Shown here: positions 22,577 to 34,140 of the stretch, one piece after another | Position numbering within the stretch: position 1 is the stretch's first letter | Layout of the letters: each line of letters begins with the position of its first letter | Assembly (NCBI GenBank): GCA_019914995.1 | Contig: CM034130.1 | Location: 5,456,001 to 5,520,000, forward strand | From: Acanthochlamys bracteata | Lineage: Eukaryota; Streptophyta; Magnoliopsida; Pandanales; Velloziaceae | DNA length: 64,000 bases | Direction of reading: 5' to 3' | Program-made: the position numbers and the translations under genes | Notes under the pieces: generated by a model | The model's input: the letters and a program-made list of their open reading frames with translations, nothing else | What the model was told of the DNA's origin: nothing | Database searches by the model: none

Positions 22577-24118
22577 CTAACTTGCGCCACCGCCGAGAAC
22601 GTTATTGTTAACTCTCTTTCTAACGGTGACATGAAGCCCTCCGCCGAATGTTGCCGTAAGTCCGGGCGCGAACTTCGGTTTCCGTGTTTTGTCGACGACT
22701 TCAATATCGAAATGGTGAACCACGGCAACGGCAACAGCCGTCATCTCCATGAGCGCCATCTCTTTTCCTAGACAGACACGTGTCCCTGCCTGAAATACTG
22801 GGTACTTGAACGGGCTCTCCGGCGAGAACACCCCGTCGCAAAGCCACCGCTCTGGCTTGAACTCGTTGCTGTCTAGGCCCCACACATTCTCCATCCTGCC
22901 CATAGCGTAAGGATGATATGTGAGACGAGTTCCACGCTGGACGAAGGTGCCATCGGGCAAGACATCGTCCGCGGCGCAGAATTTGGAGTCGAATTGTACC
23001 GGCGGGTAAAGGCGCATGCTCTCGTACAGCACCGCATGCACGTAGTGACTCGACCGAAGCTGCTCGTAGTTTAACAGGTAATCATCATCGCCGCTGAATC
23101 GACACTTGGCCAGGGATATTTCGTCTCTCATGGCTTCAAGCACGTGCGGGTGGCAGGCGAGCAGATAGAACAAGCTGGTTAGCCCGGCGGCGACTGTGTC
23201 TCTTCCGGCGAGGAGGAAGCTGATGACGATGTCACGGAGATAACGGTCATCGTCGATTGTATCGATAAATCGCGATAGCAGGTCGTGCTGGCCGTCCGTA
23301 GGGCCCAGCTTCCTTCTCTGACGAATTACTTCTCCGGCGAGCATGTCGACGAACTTCACTGCATGTTTGAGATCTCTCTCGGACCCACAGTTGAAAAATC
23401 TCTTTGCTTTCCACACTATAGGCCACGCTGTTGTTGCGCGTCTTGCCGAAAGCCGGGAAGCGAGATCGAACGCCGCCTCTATCTCAGACCTCGGAAGAGA
23501 GAGCTCGAGGCAACCGGGGTCCAGACCGAAAGAGATCTTGCAGATGTTGTCGAACGAGAACCTTCGGAACATGTCTTGCAAATCTAAAGCAGCGCACCGG
23601 TCGGCGACTGAATTAAGAAGCGGAAGAAGGCGACTTCTGACCTCGCCGGAGACGATTTCAAAAGCGTAGCTACGAACAGAGTGGCTTCCCAGCTCTAAAC
23701 TAGCAAGCTTTCTCTGAAAAAGCCACTGCTCACCATCGACATTGAAGATTCCCCTGCCGAGAAGATCTCCTAGAATAGCAGAAAATTGTTTCCCCTTTGG
23801 GTAATTCTCGAACCTTGTTCTCAGCATGTGTTCAATGTTAGTAGGATTAACAGTAATGATGTTTCCAAGAACATGGATATGAATCGTTCCCGTCGGCGAT
23901 CGGCGGAGAAGATCAGTGTACCAGTCACACATATTCTCGAAATCTTCTCTCCAAGAACCGCTAACATATGCTTTGCAGATAGCGCAACTACACCACGGAC
24001 GTAGCTTGACTAATTTCAGAGACGCAGCAAGACTCACTACCACGACGGCAGTCGAGAAGAAAATCATTGAAAAACCTTCTCTGAAAGCCTCCACTGCGGT
24101 CGCCGTCTGCAATTCCAT
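22577..24118 (-). CDS. CYP94C: Cytochrome P450, CYP94C type
   Basis: A single exon encodes 513 residues. An N-terminal membrane anchor (about 16-36) precedes the P450 fold: AGRDT at 304-308 (I-helix oxygen-binding motif), ESMR at 366-369 (ExxR), PERW at 422-425 and the heme loop FQAGTRVCLG at 442-451 with Cys449 as heme ligand. The segments around CAICKAYVSGSW, NYPKGKQFSAILGDLLGRG and QRKLASLELGS are characteristic of CYP94C. In Arabidopsis CYP94C1 oxidises 12-hydroxy-jasmonoyl-isoleucine to the 12-carboxy form, turning the hormone off in the endoplasmic reticulum. CYP94 enzymes also hydroxylate fatty acids, so the substrate is inferred. A Met 35 codons upstream is in frame, but the TATA box lies between it and Met1, so 24118 is the start chosen. 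It is intronless, as is usual in the family, and much richer in GC than its flanks. Confidence 0.95.
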   Translation of the reverse strand: MELQTATAVEAFREGFSMIFFSTAVVVVSLAASLKLVKLRPWCSCAICKAYVSGSWREDFENMCDWYTDLLRRSPTGTIHIHVLGNIITVNPTNIEHMLRTRFENYPKGKQFSAILGDLLGRGIFNVDGEQWLFQRKLASLELGSHSVRSYAFEIVSGEVRSRLLPLLNSVADRCAALDLQDMFRRFSFDNICKISFGLDPGCLELSLPRSEIEAAFDLASRLSARRATTAWPIVWKAKRFFNCGSERDLKHAVKFVDMLAGEVIRQRRKLGPTDGQHDLLSRFIDTIDDDRYLRDIVISFLLAGRDTVAAGLTSLFYLLACHPHVLEAMRDEISLAKCRFSGDDDYLLNYEQLRSSHYVHAVLYESMRLYPPVQFDSKFCAADDVLPDGTFVQRGTRLTYHPYAMGRMENVWGLDSNEFKPERWLCDGVFSPESPFKYPVFQAGTRVCLGKEMALMEMTAVAVAVVHHFDIEVVDKTRKPKFAPGLTATFGGGLHVTVRKRVNNNVLGGGAS

Positions 24119-24183
24119 TACTAGGTAACAAGTTTTAATAAGATAAAAGGAAGTGAAGAGAAGTGGGTGAGGTTTGCTTTCGC

Positions 24184-24193
24184 TTATATAAAG
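24184..24193 (-). promoter_or_regulatory. TATA box of the P450 gene
   Basis: On the minus strand the sequence reads TTTATATAAG about 70 bases before the ATG at 24118, predicting a leader of roughly 35-45 bases. Confidence 0.7.
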
Positions 24194-24322
24194 GGAGGAA
24201 AAACGAAAAACTGCTGTTGCCACCTAAGGAGAGAGCCAGTGTGCGTCTGTGTAGAAAAGAGGAACAAAGGTTTTTATTTCTTTTAAAATTGTTAGAGTTG
24301 TTAAGGAGTGAAACATGAGAAC

Positions 24323-24328
24323 CACGTG
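24323..24328. promoter_or_regulatory. G-box CACGTG upstream of the P450
   Basis: A perfect palindromic G-box lies about 205 bases upstream of the start codon. The C-box GACGTC (24375-24380), with a TGACG word, is about 50 bases further out. G-boxes are MYC2-type sites, and CYP94 genes are jasmonate-induced in Arabidopsis. A functional role here is inferred. Confidence 0.55.
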
Positions 24329-24399
24329 CGGGAAAATATGTGAAAGGAAAAGAAAGGAGAGGGATGTCGGGAGAAGACGTCAGCGACGACGCTGCTACA

Positions 24400-26140
24400 A
24401 ACGTGTTTGAATACTTCTACGTTTTATTTAAAAAAATATTTCAATTATTATCTAATTATTTCTTGAGATTTTTCAATTTCATATTTTATTTTTTAATTAT
24501 TATTTTAAATTTTATTTTCGCATTTATATTATAATTTGAGATTTTAATTATCACTTAAAAATATATTTTTATTAAACTTCATTTCTCACTAATTTTATAT
24601 TTATGAGATTTAATTTTGTAGAATTTTCTTTCACATAGGATCTAAATTTTTTTCTTAACAGCCTTCAATTAATTAATGCTATGCGCTTTTATTTGAACGA
24701 CTCTCGATCAAATATTTGAAGGAGTTAATACTTCTTCTTGTGTAATATATTTATCTGAAAATATCTTTAAAACTAATAATAAAAAACTTTTCCTTTTTTC
24801 ATAGTTTGATTTTTCGGTTTTCTTTTTCTGCAAGCTAGCTGTATGGCCTCTGCATACGTATAGTTTCCTTTAATGTAGCATTTAAGAGGGCTTAATAGCA
24901 AATTACCTTAGTTGCTACATAGGTTGTGAATAATAGTTGAGCATTGTTAATGTTCATAAATATTATTTATTATAATTTTGACTGACCAGCTGATAGTAAT
25001 AAAACGTCCTCCAATATCAATACTACATGATGAATAGAACGAGGGACGAATAATAGCATTAACTTTATCTCAGAGTATTATCTTCAGAAAATATTTAAAA
25101 AGTATTTATAAAATAAAATTTTTTTAAATAAAAAATATTTTATTTATTTTAAAAAATAAAAATATATAATATAAAGATTTTATTAAATAAAAATTTTTTA
25201 TATTTTTTAAATTTTTAAATAAATTTTTTAAATATTTATAAAATATGTATTAAAAAATATATAATTAAAAATTAAAGAATTTTTTATGTGGAACGCTCAA
25301 CCAAATGATGAGTCCCACATTGTTTACAATATACTAATAATATCGAAAGTATGATACTATTTTAACATAGAAGGATTATGGCGTATACAAGGTGCGTTGA
25401 AAGTTGTTTAGAAAATTTTCAACTAATTAGATATAATAGTTAGAAAAGAGGACTTCGCCTTGATCTCTTCGGTTGGGAGGGCCGATGCATGTCCACCTTC
25501 CAAGAGTTAAAAGGTTGATTTTTTTGCATTGGTTGTTGGCGACATCTTCATGAAGAGCTTCATGTATACCCTGCAGCGAATGGTGTCATGTCTTTTTCGA
25601 TATAGACTCTAATAGGTTATTACGTGATCCCATATAAAGCTTTTAATATATGATCCCGACCTTCAAAACCGATCCACCTAAATCAGATTTTGGCTTAAGT
25701 TTAGTCGAATTTTGATTAATTTCAAACTAATCTAATATTAACCCATAGATTAAATAAATTAGGAAGGGATTTGAATTAATTTATTTAATATGTATAATTA
25801 TTTGTCTAGCATATCATAACTGATAATAAAATATATTTACAACAATTACATTGAATTTGATTTAATTTATATTTATTTTTTCATCTTGTCATATTTTGAT
25901 AAATATTTACTTAAATAATAGATTTTATCCAAACTAATTTTTTTGTGTTAAATATATAACATCTAACAATTTTCATTATTATTATTAAAATATAATTTTA
26001 ATTTTAATTATTTTAATTATTAAATAGATCGATTTAAATTTTAATATAATTAATAAATAAATTAAAATTGACGATTAATATTCATACAAATATATACACC
26101 GAATTAAAGTTGATCGATTTTAACTCGATTATTATATAAA
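24400..26140. other. AT-rich intergenic DNA with decayed elements
   Basis: No gene is supported. A MITE-like AT block lies at about 25086-25310. From about 25650 to 26190, words such as CCGATCC and ATATTGTCATC resemble a decayed family A hAT element. Confidence 0.4.
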
Positions 26141-26143
26141 TTG

Positions 26144-26275
26144 ATTCGAATCTAACAGTAACTCATATTGTCATCTTGAATCTCCGGCACCGTCTGAACA
26201 CATTGGATAATTCGAATCTAACAGTAACTCATATTGTCATCTTGAATCTCCGGCACCGTCCGAACACATTGGATA
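26144..26275 (+). repeat. 66-bp tandem duplication
   Basis: Units 26144-26209 and 26210-26275 are identical except for one T/C difference in the CACCGTC(T/C)GAACAC part. It is a very recent duplication, non-coding, at the edge of a decayed hAT-like end. Confidence 0.95.
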
Positions 26276-26815
26276 AATAAGAGTAAATAGTTTACAAAAT
26301 CATACCTTAGATATATAGTAATATGTTATCTCTACTCTTTCAAGAGTTAGGTATTGAATTCATTCTAGAATGTGATTTAACACTGGACAAAACTAGTGGT
26401 CAACTAAAGGAAGAGTTATCATTCATTATGTACTTTCAAATACTTTAAGAATTATTGAATAATATTGCAGCAATGGCGTCATTGTTTAAATTGATAAGGC
26501 AGACAATAATATTAAGACCGCACTCTTTCTAGTGCAATCGAACAGTCGGCACGTTGATGCAGATTCTTTTATAACCTTAAAATAAATGAAAAGATCAAAA
26601 AAGAAAGAAGAATATTTTGAATAATGTAGCTAAATAAAAAAGAATAATAAAAAAGATTAATGTTTGTTTGTTGGTCACTTTAAAGGTCTTTTTGTACATA
26701 AACGAGGGGTTACCTATGTCTCTTCGTCCATGTAGTACAATTTTATTAATTTCTCTCTATTTCTATTTTTTTCTAATTGTTGTAAACTTGTAATATTATT
26801 ATTATTAATTGTTTT

Positions 26816-27068
26816 GAAACGTGTTTATCAACATTCCAAATTTATTTTTTTAACTCATTTTCAATATAAAATACATATAAAAATTAAAATAAAATTATTT
26901 TATTAATAAAAGTTTTTTTAAAAATTATTTCTAAAATTTACTATAAATATTCTATTAATATATAATTTTATTTTTTATTAAATATTTTTAATTTTTTATT
27001 TGAATTTTTCAAATGAGTTTCAAAAAAATTTACATCATCCATTTTTTTTATCAAGATAAATACGCCCC
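26816..27068 (+). mobile_element. MITE
   Basis: The ends GAAACGTGTTTATC and, reversed, GGGGCGTATTTATC match at 10 of 14 positions. The interior is AT-rich and non-coding. The flanking bases are T-rich, so the target duplication is uncertain. Confidence 0.6.
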
Positions 27069-27881
27069 CTTTGTATTCTTGTTCTTTTGATAATTCACTA
27101 AACGCTGAAGATGTTACAATCATTTGAAGGACAACAATAATTAGACTAAATAGTCGTCTGTACTGACATTCAGTTTTGTAATTTATACTACTTTTCTTGC
27201 ACGTGCTTTAAGCATAAACATGTGAATATATTTTTCAAAAGAATGCTAATTATTCTTATAATTTTTTTTGATAAAAAAATTTTAAGTTTTGATATTGGAA
27301 ATTACTGAAATACCAATTTGTTTATATTTGCTATTCGTCTTAGGCATCTTAATACTATTGCTATGATTATAATTTACAATTAATTAAAAATAAAATTTAA
27401 TATCTCCTGCTTTTTGACAAATGGAATATCCAAACTTTTTAAAAAAGTCGAAGCGGCTAATGTCTTTAATCAATCAAAGATCAGTTTCTTATTCCTTTTT
27501 TACTAAAACCCTTTTCTCAGCAGATAAAATATCGAAAGCGCCACATATAGTGATCGTTTGGACGTTTAAAAATACTTAAACTAAAAACTTTTAAAAATAC
27601 ATTTATCTTAAAAATTTTCAGATATTAAACTCATATTTTATAAGAAATTATAAAAAAAATTTTATAATATATATTTTTTATATATTTTTAAAAATATATA
27701 AATAATTATAAAAATAATTATTAGAAATAATATATTTATTTAAAATGGAGCAGATGGTATAAATGTACAGTCAAAATGGGACATGAGTTAGGTTCAACTA
27801 ACATTCAAAATTCTCTACTCAATTACATTCAGACAAATACAATTCGGCTCAATTAAAACTTTAAATCATAGCTTGCTAGAA

Positions 27882-28060
27882 GTACATAAAATAAGTTTGA
27901 TTTTAAATTTTTAAGAAGTTATTTTGTTGTTTATCTTCTTTACCTACCGTAGCTTTTTATTTCTAAAATAAGTGATGTACATAAAATAAGTTTGATTTTA
28001 AATTTTTAAGAAGTTATTTTGTTGTATATCTTCTTTACCTACCGTAGCTTTTTATTTCTA
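27882..28060 (+). repeat. 95-bp tandem duplication
   Basis: GTACATAAAATAAGTTTGAT starts at 27882 and again at 27977. The copies stay nearly identical through CTACCGTAGCTTTTTATTTC. It is a recent duplication without coding capacity. Confidence 0.95.
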
Positions 28061-30749
28061 AATTAACTTAAACCAAAAACTTGTAAGTTTTTTCTTAATT
28101 AATTTGAAATTTTTTATTATTATCCTTAATCTATAAGTCTAGTACATCACTTTATTTCGTTTGTTTTGTTTACGGGTACCAGTGTTGAATTGTGGCACAA
28201 AAACTCTTGAATCATTCAGGGATCCCATTACTAAACAATTGTCTTAAAGGTACAAGTTACAAATCACCGCAATTTACAATTGCGCCAAAGTTATTAAAAT
28301 TTAATAAATAAAAATAATAGTAATTAAAATAATACTATTAGGATAATAATTTAAATAATAATTATTCTAATCATAAGAGTTCATATTTTAATAGCCAGAT
28401 TTACAAAATAATAGAAAGAATAATTCAGTATTGTATTTTGAATCATTATAAGGAGATAATAGTATTTGATTTGATTAATTACGAATAATTTGGGCAATTG
28501 AATGTGTTCATTGATGTGCCTTGCACCGAAGTTTAAAATAATATAAGTATAAAAATAAATGGAGTGATTAATATAATGTTGGCGTGAGTTTAATATATGT
28601 ATTGAGTATTTTAGGCTTGGTAACAAATAAAGGATGTTTTGAGTTTCATTGATCTATTATAACGATGTTTTTATTTATTTCATGATATCCAAATATAACA
28701 AATTATTAGGTTTGGTAGTAAATAGAGTGGGGTACATTTTCTAAATAATACTAGTCCCAAAACAATTCAAAGTGTGCGGATAAGAGACCGAGAAAACAAA
28801 TAAGGTTTAGATTTAGCATTGATAGCAGGTCCTTTTTTTTTTTTTTTTGTTGCTACATATTCATCATTTATCACCTTTGTTTTTTAATTTTAATGAGTCT
28901 GAATTTTAGTGTTAAACTTGTATTCATGCAAATACTCATCGAGTGCTTGATTTTTATATTATGAAGCAAATAGTAACACTACTTGAATTAATATGTTCGA
29001 ATGCTCAGATGCCTCCTTCTATTATGGCACTTAATAGCATTATGTGGAGTCTAATATTTGTGTATTATTGCAGTAAAATAAAATGGCTATGTATTATAAA
29101 AAATAATACTAAATTTTGTAGATATTTCCATGCATTCTCATAAGATCCCAGACTAGTATTTCTTCGATAATAGAATATTGGGATTGATACTCAATTACTG
29201 GTGAGGGAGGGAGAAAGGAGGAAAATATTAATACATCTTTAACTCATTATGTTAAAAGAATATGTATTACAAAACAATTGAAACCACATGTCAACAAACA
29301 ACACAGCATAATGTGATGGCTAAAACAAACAATATATTTTGAAGACTGTTTGTTCTTTACTAATTATACTCATTTTGAAAACACTATTAGATATAAGTAT
29401 ATCAGTTTACAATATATTTGAATTCTAATGTTCTTAACTTTAAAATTGTTAATTTAACTTAATCTACATATTCATTACACTATTTTCCCACTTTCATCAA
29501 ATATTATTTTGATCTATTGTATTAGTAGATGTGGGAAAAAAACAAATAAATTGATTTGTGTGTCTTGCAATGCACTTGGTATGGCCATTAGAAAGATTAT
29601 CAATGCTATGATTCTCAATCATGTCGTACATTTGTTATCATAGACACGTATTTTTTGGTTCAAAGAGTTATTCTAAAAATCATACATTCCATTCCAATCT
29701 TTAGTCGAAAACAGGGGTTATGAAAATATTGATTAGTTTACCGTTGGACTTAGTGAATACTTCACACGCACACACACTAAAGAAAGACTCACAAAACCTC
29801 GCACTAAATTTAGAGTAGAGATAATTCAAGAGTTATAAATTAATTAAAAACGAGATTGACCCTATGGCCAAAGAAATAAAATAGATAGAAAGAACCAATG
29901 AGGCAAAAGAATTTTCTCTCTCTCATGCTATAATATCCGTTCAAATTTCTAATGATATATTTGAGGTAAAGTTTGAATTTTTGAACGGCATTTTAAATAA
30001 TTCTGACATTCTAAACATGAGATTTAGTTGCCAAAAATAAAAAAATTGATAAACACCTCCTCAAAAATATTCTGCATAAAAAAAATCTCTTAAATATTCT
30101 ATTACTATCTAATGTGTCTTCACATATACTATCACTATTTATAATGCATTAATTAATTAGGTAACAATTGTGACTGTTGCTGCTAACATTGAAGTCTTAT
30201 CCGATCCTAAAAGTATTAAGATATTTTATAAAGAACTGAATGCTATTTATAAAATATGATATGGGAGATAGTTTCATTAATAGAAGAAAATAAACAACTA
30301 TAAGAGAGTACATACGTTCAAATATAAAATAAAATAAAAATCGATCGGTAAAAAGCAAGATCAGTTGTACAAATTTACATATATATTTATGAGATGAATT
30401 ATCATGAGATTTTACAACAGTTGTGAGAAATAACACTATCAGAATCTTACTGGCTCTAGAACCAAACCTTAATCGACTATTAAGTAACTTTTATATAGGA
30501 AATATTTTTTTATTGTGAGTTACAAGTAGATTATCATGAGATTTTTGGTCAGTTATTAGCTTAGGAATCCAATCATACAATACCATTATTAGATGAAATG
30601 ATAACAAAAAGTCTAAAAACTAATGAGTACTTAATATCTTAATTCTAGATGGAAAAGATTTAAAACAGGATACTGATCAGGTGCCAACAGTTAAGAACAA
30701 ATAACAAAAAATGTAATACAGATCAAGTTACCTATCACAATTCATCATA

Positions 30750-31415
30750 ATATAGTCTATATAGTGAATGGTTCTCACCGGTTTACATTTTCTACAAATA
30801 TGGATCATATTGAAGAAGGGAATAAAATATTAAGGTATCTAAAATAAGCAGAAGGTAAAGAAATACTATTTATAAAGTACAATATACTGACATAAATTTG
30901 ACAGAAGAAAAGACAGATTGACAACTATACTACCAGTCTTGCCTTTAGTATTGGTTTTTAGTTTCATGTAGGAATAAAATATAAAAAATAGTTATTCAAT
31001 TGTATACTGAAAATGAATATAAATGCATGTTATATGGAGTTTGTGATTTTAATGGCTTCGATTATTATTTATTAATTTTATTCTAATGAATGATATGAAG
31101 TTGTTATGTAATAATAAGGCTGTAGGGACTATTAATCATAATTCAGTGCAGTATAATTGTACTAAACATACTAAATTGGATGGACACTTTCCTCAAAAAG
31201 TAGGTGGCAAGATTGACCAAATTACTAGTAGAATTAACTTGGCTGACATATTAATTAAAATAGTTTTAACGAGAATCTTTAATGACTCACGAACAAGTTA
31301 GACACTTCTCTAAACAGTAGGAGACAAGATTGACTGAGTTACTAGCAGAATTAACTTAGCTGACATATTAATTAAAAGAATTTTAAGGAGAATCTTTAAT
31401 GACTCACTGAAAAAA
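30750..31415 (+). pseudogene. Ty1-copia pol remnant (RT tail and RNase H)
   Basis: A frame near 30800 gives words like KILRYLK, as in copia reverse transcriptase. At 31086-31300 the translation has MKLLCNNKAVGTINHNSVQY, then TKHTKLDGHF and LADILIK, the hallmark order of copia RNase H (CDNKAA..HNPVQHDRTKHIE..DRHF..LADVLTK). Several catalytic-region residues and frames are lost, so it is dead. The last 100 bases are repeated in tandem (31201 and 31318, period 117). No LTRs were found around it. Confidence 0.85.
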
Positions 31416-31502
31416 TGAGATGTTAATAATAGCAATCTATCTATTTAAAAAAAGTTTTGGTGGGAGTCAACTAACGCATGAGTATTTTGATTATACTATG
31501 TA

Positions 31503-31935
31503 TATAGAATAGAATAGAGATATGATATCGTTAGAGGCATATGGTACACATGTTGGTCAAAAATGGCCGAAAAGATATTCAAATCTAATCTCCACCGTCG
31601 GATATGAAGAACCATAAGTTGAGAACATATTGGCAAAATTTCAGCTCAATCGGAGTACGAACCGACCTCCATCGGAACTCTTGATCAAAGTGACACAAAA
31701 ATAAAATATATATCTTTTGTTAAATTTAAAAATTTATGTCATTTTGATCAAGAGTTCCGATGAAAGTCAGGTTCGTATTCCGATTAAATTGAAATTTTAT
31801 CAATATGTTCTCAACTCATGGTTCTTTACATCCAATGATGGAGATTGAATTTGGATGTCTTGCCGGCCACTTTTTGACTGGCATGTGTACTATTTGACTC
31901 TAAAAATATCACATACTTCTATCCTATTTCCGTAT
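31503..31935. repeat. Large foldback (inverted repeat), arms about 185 bp
   Basis: The left arm (about 31503-31690) pairs with the right arm (about 31735-31935). Matching words include GTACACATG, AGTTGAGAACATATTG, TACGAACC and CATCGGAACTCTTGATCAAA. The loop is short and AT-rich. Most paired differences are single substitutions. It resembles a long-terminal-repeat foldback or MULE-type MITE; the ends run into AT repeats, so a target duplication could not be read. The transcript would form a long hairpin. Confidence 0.85.
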
Positions 31936-32206
31936 ATATATATATATATATATTATAACATAGAGTTTATTATATTTTTAATTTTTTATAAAAAAAAAAA
32001 ATATAATTTAACTTTTTTTAAAACTAAAAGTTTAAAACAAAAATATGATAGATATTTATTGTCGCCAAACATACCCTAAAACAGTGCGTAAAAATTACGT
32101 AGAAACTCGGACTCGAGATGTAAACGTAAAAGTAAATATATTTCTTTAGTTGTATATTCCGCTTTTATTTTTCTTGCATATGCGCACTGTATCACTGCTT
32201 AGGTTA

Positions 32207-32405
32207 GAGAATGTTTGAGAGTTATTTTGTATTTTTTTAAATAAAAGATATTTTAATATTTTTTTAAACTATCTTTAAAATACTAATAATAATTTTATTA
32301 TGTAAATTTTTTAATAATTTTATAAAATATTCTAAAAAATATTATAAAATAAAAAATAAAAAATTAGAATAAAAATAAAGTAAAAAGCTTAACCAAACAG
32401 CTACC
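32207..32405 (+). mobile_element. MITE (family M-like)
   Basis: The ends read GAGAATGTTTGAGAG and CTTAACCAAACAGC around an AT-rich interior with AAATAAAAGATATTTTAAT and ATTTTATAAAATATTC words. The borders are approximate. Confidence 0.5.
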
Positions 32406-33375
32406 ACACTCAACTTGATAATTTTCAATCTTTCGGTGTTCATCACATATAGACAATTTTTTTTTATAACTTTATTCTTTTTAATGTGTGTGTGCAAAAT
32501 ATAATATATATATATATAGACACGCGTGATCAACTTAAACTTTCGCCAAGCACTAGGACAGAGATACCTACATCTGTTTTCTTTCATCTATTTTGTACGT
32601 ATAAATCAAAGCTAGCAGGTAGCTATTCTCTGTAATTCATCAAGACAAGGATGGCATTGATGAGAAATTTTAACGAATTACTTTTTATGAATGAAAAACC
32701 CGCATGGTTATATATTACTGTAGTGGTCCCGGTCCTGTTACTTTAATGTTTTGTATTGAAGAAGAAGAGGCGAGCATGCAGCTTGTTTCTTGTTTAGCAG
32801 AGTCAATTATAGTGATCTAATCATGAATTAATATATGCAGTCTAACAAAAGTAAAACAAAACTGAAAAGAAAGAACGCCGCACTTTATTATTTTTAAGGA
32901 ACCGAACACATTGATGCTGGACACAGTTGTACGGTGGACAATATTATTAGTATAAATAACACCATGCGTTTAATGTTTTCGATTGTTCTACTAATCTCCG
33001 ACTAATTAAAAATAACTTAAAGTATTACATCCGTACGTTCATGATCATATTCATGAATTGTTTAATCGTATATGTACGCATAAAAACTAATTAAGTATTT
33101 CATGTTTCAGTCTTTCCGTTTCTTAAGTTCATACACAATATGTAACTCAATTACTCAACAAAATAATTAATTTTAGTATGAAAAATCTGACTCAACTGTT
33201 TAGTCGACCTAGAAGTATATTTGTTTAAACATTAGCTATTCGTTGTTATGATTCTCCTTAGCATGCAATAGATGTGCTGCTGCTTCAAACTTCCAGAAGA
33301 AAGAAAAAACAACATCAATCCAATCAAGTACGAAAAAACAAACTATTATAATCTTTAGTTATTCGAGGAGAACGC

Positions 33376-33404
33376 GCGAGGAACAGAGAGAGAGAGAGAG
33401 AGAG
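33376..33404. repeat. (GA)n microsatellite
   Basis: An uninterrupted run of GA dinucleotides. The small open frame on the other strand here (33359-33562) depends on it and is not a gene. Confidence 0.9.
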
Positions 33405-33579
33405 TTAATCAAGGCGGCCGACATGGAGCACACGGAGAGCGACCGCCGCAGCAACAGTTCAGTCGACATGATCATCTCTATCAGCAGTGCTATTACCATG
33501 TGATCGTTCATTTCCACCGTCTCATTCCATTCGATCACGTCATGAAACTTAAAGTGCTTCATGACAAGTTTTTTAATTA

Positions 33580-34140
33580 AAAAATATTTATTTTATTTTT
33601 TAAAAATTTATATATATATATATAGTTTTAAAAAATTTACTAAAATTATGAATAAAAAAATGTCTTGTCAAAAGCAGCATAAAGTCAAATCTTTTTTTAG
33701 AATTTGTATTGATATGTTTCTAAAATAATTACTTTTTATAAAATTAACGATATATATATTTATATAATTGTTATAACATATAATTTATTTATATTTTAAA
33801 ATTTTACAAAAAGTTCTAAAATAAAATTTATAAAAATTAAGATATGCACGCACATAACAAGAGCTTGTTATAAAACTTAAATCTGTTTAGAATTTGTTTA
33901 TATTGATATAAACTTATTTTCTTAAAAATAAATTTAAAAAATTAAACTAATAATTAATAATATTTAATAAAATTTAAGTATTATATTACTTTTATATTAT
34001 TAAAATTAAATTATTAATATTTTAATAAAAGCTATATTTAAATTATTTATTAATAATATATTAAAAATGAGTTTAAAAATTAAAATTTATATGATAAGTA
34101 AAAGCGACAAATTTATCCTAACTATTTTTTTTTTCATCAT
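33580..34140. other. AT-rich MITE-like DNA
   Basis: Simple AT-rich sequence with TAAAATTTA-type words resembling decayed MITE interiors. No gene. Confidence 0.4.

Larger units (their letters stand above)
26276..30749. other. AT-rich intergenic DNA
   Basis: No gene is supported. Apart from the MITE at 26816 and the 95-bp tandem repeat at 27882, I see only simple AT-rich sequence, a poly-T run near 28832-28849 and open frames of low complexity at 28381, 28943 and 30197. Confidence 0.45.

Noticed and set aside
23285..24128. Several plus-strand open frames opposite the P450
   Set aside because: They are shadows of the GC-rich P450 coding strand without any domain.
24119..24223. 35-codon N-terminal extension of the P450
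   Set aside because: It is in frame but lies across the TATA box and does not look like a P450 anchor; the start at 24118 gives a normal N-terminus.
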